Shown: positions 62,101-64,000 of the stretch, in pieces | Layout of the letters: every line of letters starts with the position of its first letter | Position numbering within the stretch: the stretch's first letter is position 1 | Assembly: GCF_027409185.1 (NCBI RefSeq) | Contig: NC_084462.1 | Span: 24,837,577-24,901,576, forward strand | Length of the DNA: 64,000 nucleotides | Reading direction: 5' to 3' | Source of the DNA: Cynocephalus volans | Lineage: Eukaryota > Chordata > Mammalia > Dermoptera > Cynocephalidae | Made by a program: the position numbers and the translations under genes | Notes under the pieces: model-generated | What the model saw: the letters and a program-made list of their open reading frames with translations, nothing else | Told to the model about the DNA's origin: nothing | Databases searched by the model: none

Positions 62101-63560
62101 ATTTCCACTTTCTAATATTGATATGATACTCCCATTCTTCATCTTTTGGGTTCAGACTCAACACCTCTTTCTCCCTAATAAACCTCTCACCAATTCCTAG
62201 CAATATTTTCAATCAACATTTTGGTGTCCTCTCCAACATTAATCTCATGGAAATTTTAAAAGGGAAGATTAAAGGAGTTCAGGTGATTCCACTTTTAAGC
62301 TTCTCACACGTTTCTTTAGATCCAGCTGCTTGATTTAATACTCATTGCTTGATTTTCTAAGGCCCCTGAGCTGCTCGGCCTCTGCTCCTTTGTAAGGTTG
62401 GTCAAACCCAAAGTGACTATAGGGAGGAAATCTGATTTAGCTAATCCAGTAGTTCTCAACAGGTGGAGATTTTTCTTCCCCAGAAAAATCTGGCATTGTC
62501 TGGAGACAATTTTTTGGTTGTCACAACTAGAGGTGAGGAGTAGGTGGTAAGGGTAGGGGGTACTACTGGCTAGATGCCCAGGGATGCTGCTAAACATCCT
62601 ACAATGCTAGACATCCCTCCACAACACAGAATTATCTGGCCTAAAACGTCAGTAGTGCTGAGATTGAGAAACCCTGAGTTAATCTTTGCCCTTGTTTCTA
62701 CCACACCTGCTTTGGCTAAACTTTAGAAAACTTGAGTCGTCAAGAGGGCCCCCTATCTGCAGTCAGGGAAGGTGACAAAAAAATTATTACCCCACTGCAA
62801 TCCTGGTAGGAAGAAGAGTCCCTCATAAATAACCTCACCCTTGGCAAACCTGGTCAGACATGGGACTTTCTCCCGACACAGCTTCCCCTGGGAGAAAATC
62901 AAGTTTAATAAAGGGAAGGTATCATTTTCCAGTCCCCTGTATCACAACAGACCCCCAACGATTGCTCACCACTCCTGCTTGCTCCAAGGACAGCTCCTGG
63001 AAATTCTTTAGCATGTTGACTGGGATCCAAGCACGAGAAACTGTTTCTCCAAAAAATGTCACGTGGTACTTAGACTAAAATAAAAGATAGTCCTGTTATG
63101 ACATCCTGTCCCTTCTCTCCACTTTTCTCTTCTAACCAGAAAAGGGAGAAGGAGAATGGGGGATTCACAATGAAGGTGCTGAGCCTCATGCTCACTGAAG
63201 CCTGACTCACCCACCCCACCTCCTTCCACTGTTCTTCCATTCTGACCTCAGGAATCCTAGCCAAAGCATATTTATCGAAATTATAAATGCTCTAATAGTG
63301 GATAAATATTTAATTAGGTACAAGTTTCTTTCTTCAAGTACTTATCTCTGTCATCCTAGTTAAGTGTCTGTTTCCACTCGTGTCTGCTGGCTATGTCTAT
63401 GTTTCTAACCCTGTACATCTGTTAGGATGGATTTGTTCTTTACTTTGGCCTAAGCCCCTTCCTACCCCGAACCAGGAAACTCACCGGCAGGGAATCAAGA
63501 CGAGAAGCAAAAAGAAAATATTCCCCCAGGTCAGGGTCAGATTCTATCATGCCTGGCCAC
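58408..63560 (-). CDS. ZCWPW1: ZCWPW1, CW zinc finger and PWWP histone reader (C-terminal eight exons)
   Basis: Minus-strand exons in transcript order: 63560-63485, 63074-62970, 61980-61897, 61342-61279, 60875-60799, 60160-60100, 59622-59488 and 58727-58408 (stop TAG 58408-58410). All junctions are AG/GT and phases agree, giving 306 residues. The first two exons encode most of the PWWP domain (WPGMIESDPDLGEY, KYHVTFFGETVSRAWIP). These are followed by KKDCSQKLGAALMMAQEAEQ, a poly-Glu stretch, Lys/Ser-rich linkers and an acidic C-terminus (SELDLEQLMEDTGEEL), matching human ZCWPW1 as I recall it. ZCWPW1 reads H3K4me3 (CW) and H3K36me3 (PWWP) at PRDM9 sites and aids meiotic double-strand-break repair. 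The CW finger lies beyond the window. The gene is convergent with PILRA. Confidence 0.93.
58860..59185 (+). repeat. MIR relic interrupted by a SINE
   Basis: TTTGGAGTCAGAAAGACTTG and TGAGCCTCAATGTCCTTATC are sense MIR phrases; the CYN SINE sits inside the 3' part. Confidence 0.65.
58986..59166 (+). mobile_element. CYN-type SINE dimer
   Basis: GGCCGGCCCGTGGCTCACTT starts the first tRNA-like unit and ATGGCCCATGGCTCACTTGG the second, ending in a long A-tail. A perfect 15-bp target duplication ATGGCCAATATCCAG flanks it (58971-58985 and 59167-59181). Best-preserved copy in the window. Confidence 0.93.
59488..59622 (-). CDS. ZCWPW1: ZCWPW1 exon
   Basis: The donor is GTAATG and the acceptor GATGCAG. 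Phase supports this acceptor, though its pyrimidine tract is poor. It encodes MADGQDGTLQRKTVKRSLGD and ends QNSDSDQP-like (KNSDSDQP). Confidence 0.82.
59623..60099 (-). other. ZCWPW1: ZCWPW1 intron, no element named
   Basis: Contains a T-run at about 59783-59799. No extra exon recognised. Confidence 0.45.
60100..60160 (-). CDS. ZCWPW1: ZCWPW1 exon
   Basis: The acceptor is CTATCCTCAG and the donor GTAAGC. It encodes DPTLSSPKPAKIQTKKPKPR. Confidence 0.86.
60161..60798 (-). other. ZCWPW1: ZCWPW1 intron, unassigned
   Basis: AT-rich, without a recognised repeat or exon. Confidence 0.45.
60799..60875 (-). CDS. ZCWPW1: ZCWPW1 exon with poly-Glu run
   Basis: The acceptor is CTGTTCTAG and the donor GTAAGA. 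It encodes VMLSGANSPNSCLE followed by an uninterrupted Glu run from a GAG/GAA repeat (60805-60830). Confidence 0.88.
61279..61342 (-). CDS. ZCWPW1: ZCWPW1 exon
   Basis: The acceptor is TTTCCCTCAG and the donor GTAGGA. It encodes ERVNLFGFQSRYNGSDSGEE. The human counterpart reads FGFWSRFNG, so Trp is Gln here. Confidence 0.88.
61343..61896 (-). other. ZCWPW1: ZCWPW1 intron, unassigned
   Basis: No recognised repeat or exon. The T-rich stretch beside the acceptor of exon 61342 looks functional. Confidence 0.4.
61897..61980 (-). CDS. ZCWPW1: ZCWPW1 exon
   Basis: 28 codons. The acceptor is CTATTTCAG and the donor GTGGGA. It encodes KKGRKKDCSQKLGAALMMAQ and EAEQISIQ. Confidence 0.9.
62443..62675 (+). 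mobile_element. MER5A-type hAT DNA transposon relic
   Basis: CAGTAGTTCTCAACAGGTGG, GGCATTGTCTGGAGACAATT, GGATGCTGCTAAACATCCTA and GTGCTGAGATTGAGAAACCC match the MER5A order. Confidence 0.82.
62970..63074 (-). CDS. ZCWPW1: ZCWPW1 exon (PWWP, second part)
   Basis: 35 codons in phase 0. The acceptor is TATTTTAG (an alternative AG lies 6 bases on) and the donor GTGAGC. It encodes KYHVTFFGETVSRAWIPVNM and following residues. Confidence 0.9.
63485..63560 (-). CDS. ZCWPW1: ZCWPW1 exon (PWWP, first part)
   Basis: The acceptor is TTCTTCTCCAG and the donor GTGAGT. It encodes WPGMIESDPDLGEYFLFASR and LDSLP. Confidence 0.9.
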
Positions 63561-64000
63561 CTGGAGAAGAAAGATGGGTGTGGGTGTAGGGGATGGAAGA
63601 GAAGAGGGTAGATGAATAGAACACGGCTTCATCAATATACATGTACAAAAAAAGGGCAATATGCCTTGCAAAGGATCCAAAAGATAGATCCCACCCCCAC
63701 CCAGCGGGCCCTACCAAATGACTGAAGTGACTCCCATCAATGTACAGAAAAGCTCATAATATTCCTAGTAAAGGTATCTTATCCTTCTGGGCATTCCCAC
63801 AACCCTGAGAAGAAAATCTTCTGACTAGGGACATCTCCAAAAAAGAAACTATCCTACCCTTCCTTTTTTCTCTTTACTTTGCATGTCTATCACATCTAAA
63901 TATTTCAAAATGCCTTAGATCCACCCTCCTCTCTCCACCCACTCAGAGTAGCATTGTCAGACCCTTTTTTCCAGGGAGATACCATCTCCACCCTGAAACC
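63561..64000 (-). other. ZCWPW1: ZCWPW1 intron, window end
   Basis: No further exon recognised. The CW zinc-finger exons must lie beyond 64000. Confidence 0.45.

Overview
This is a mammalian nuclear window. The species is most likely a colugo (Dermoptera, for example Galeopterus). The main clue is five copies of a tRNA-Ile-derived SINE in monomer and tandem-dimer form, which match what I know of the dermopteran CYN SINE family. The gene order STAG3 - PVRIG - PILRA - ZCWPW1 matches human chromosome 7q22.1. All gene names come from reading exon translations and splice phases by eye. No search was run.

Layout: (1) 1-15.6 kb, + strand: the last eight coding exons, 3' UTR and poly(A) signal of STAG3 (meiotic cohesin subunit SA3). 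The 11.2 kb intron 1274-12497 holds an ancient antisense L1. That L1 is split by a 6.85 kb class I endogenous retrovirus on the minus strand (2099-8944, TTTAT target duplication, tRNA-Phe-type primer site, very short LTRs). (2) 15.6-24.6 kb: intergenic relics (MaLR and ERVL LTRs, L2, MIR, CYN). (3) 24.6-26 kb, + strand: PVRIG (CD112R), whose exons and splice sites are all present, but the reading frame carries an in-frame TGA in the Ig domain and a frameshift in the cytoplasmic tail. (4) 26-34.5 kb: intergenic, with a GC-rich segment holding an unidentified proline-rich open frame. (5) 34.6-57.7 kb, + strand: PILRA, seven coding exons encoding an apparently intact 299-aa inhibitory receptor. 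Its introns are swollen by a 5.55 kb L1, a 2.06 kb VNTR-bearing composite retroelement, older L1s, L2s and MIRs. (6) 58.2-64 kb, - strand: the 3' eight exons of ZCWPW1, convergent with PILRA.

Functionally, STAG3 (meiotic cohesin) and ZCWPW1 (reader of PRDM9-type histone marks) are meiotic genes. They flank two immune-receptor genes. PVRIG is normally an inhibitory receptor for nectin-2 on T and NK cells, and PILRA is an inhibitory receptor for sialylated glycoproteins on myeloid cells. Here PVRIG looks dead. PILRA keeps its ligand-binding arginine and two C-terminal tyrosine motifs, but has lost the membrane-proximal tyrosine of human PILRA.

The most interesting items are the double lesion in PVRIG, the L1-derived element with an internal array of about eight 80-bp repeats and a clean target-site duplication, the structure of the ERV (PPT/LTR junction duplication, retained transmembrane env frame), and a tail-less SINE with a perfect target-site duplication.
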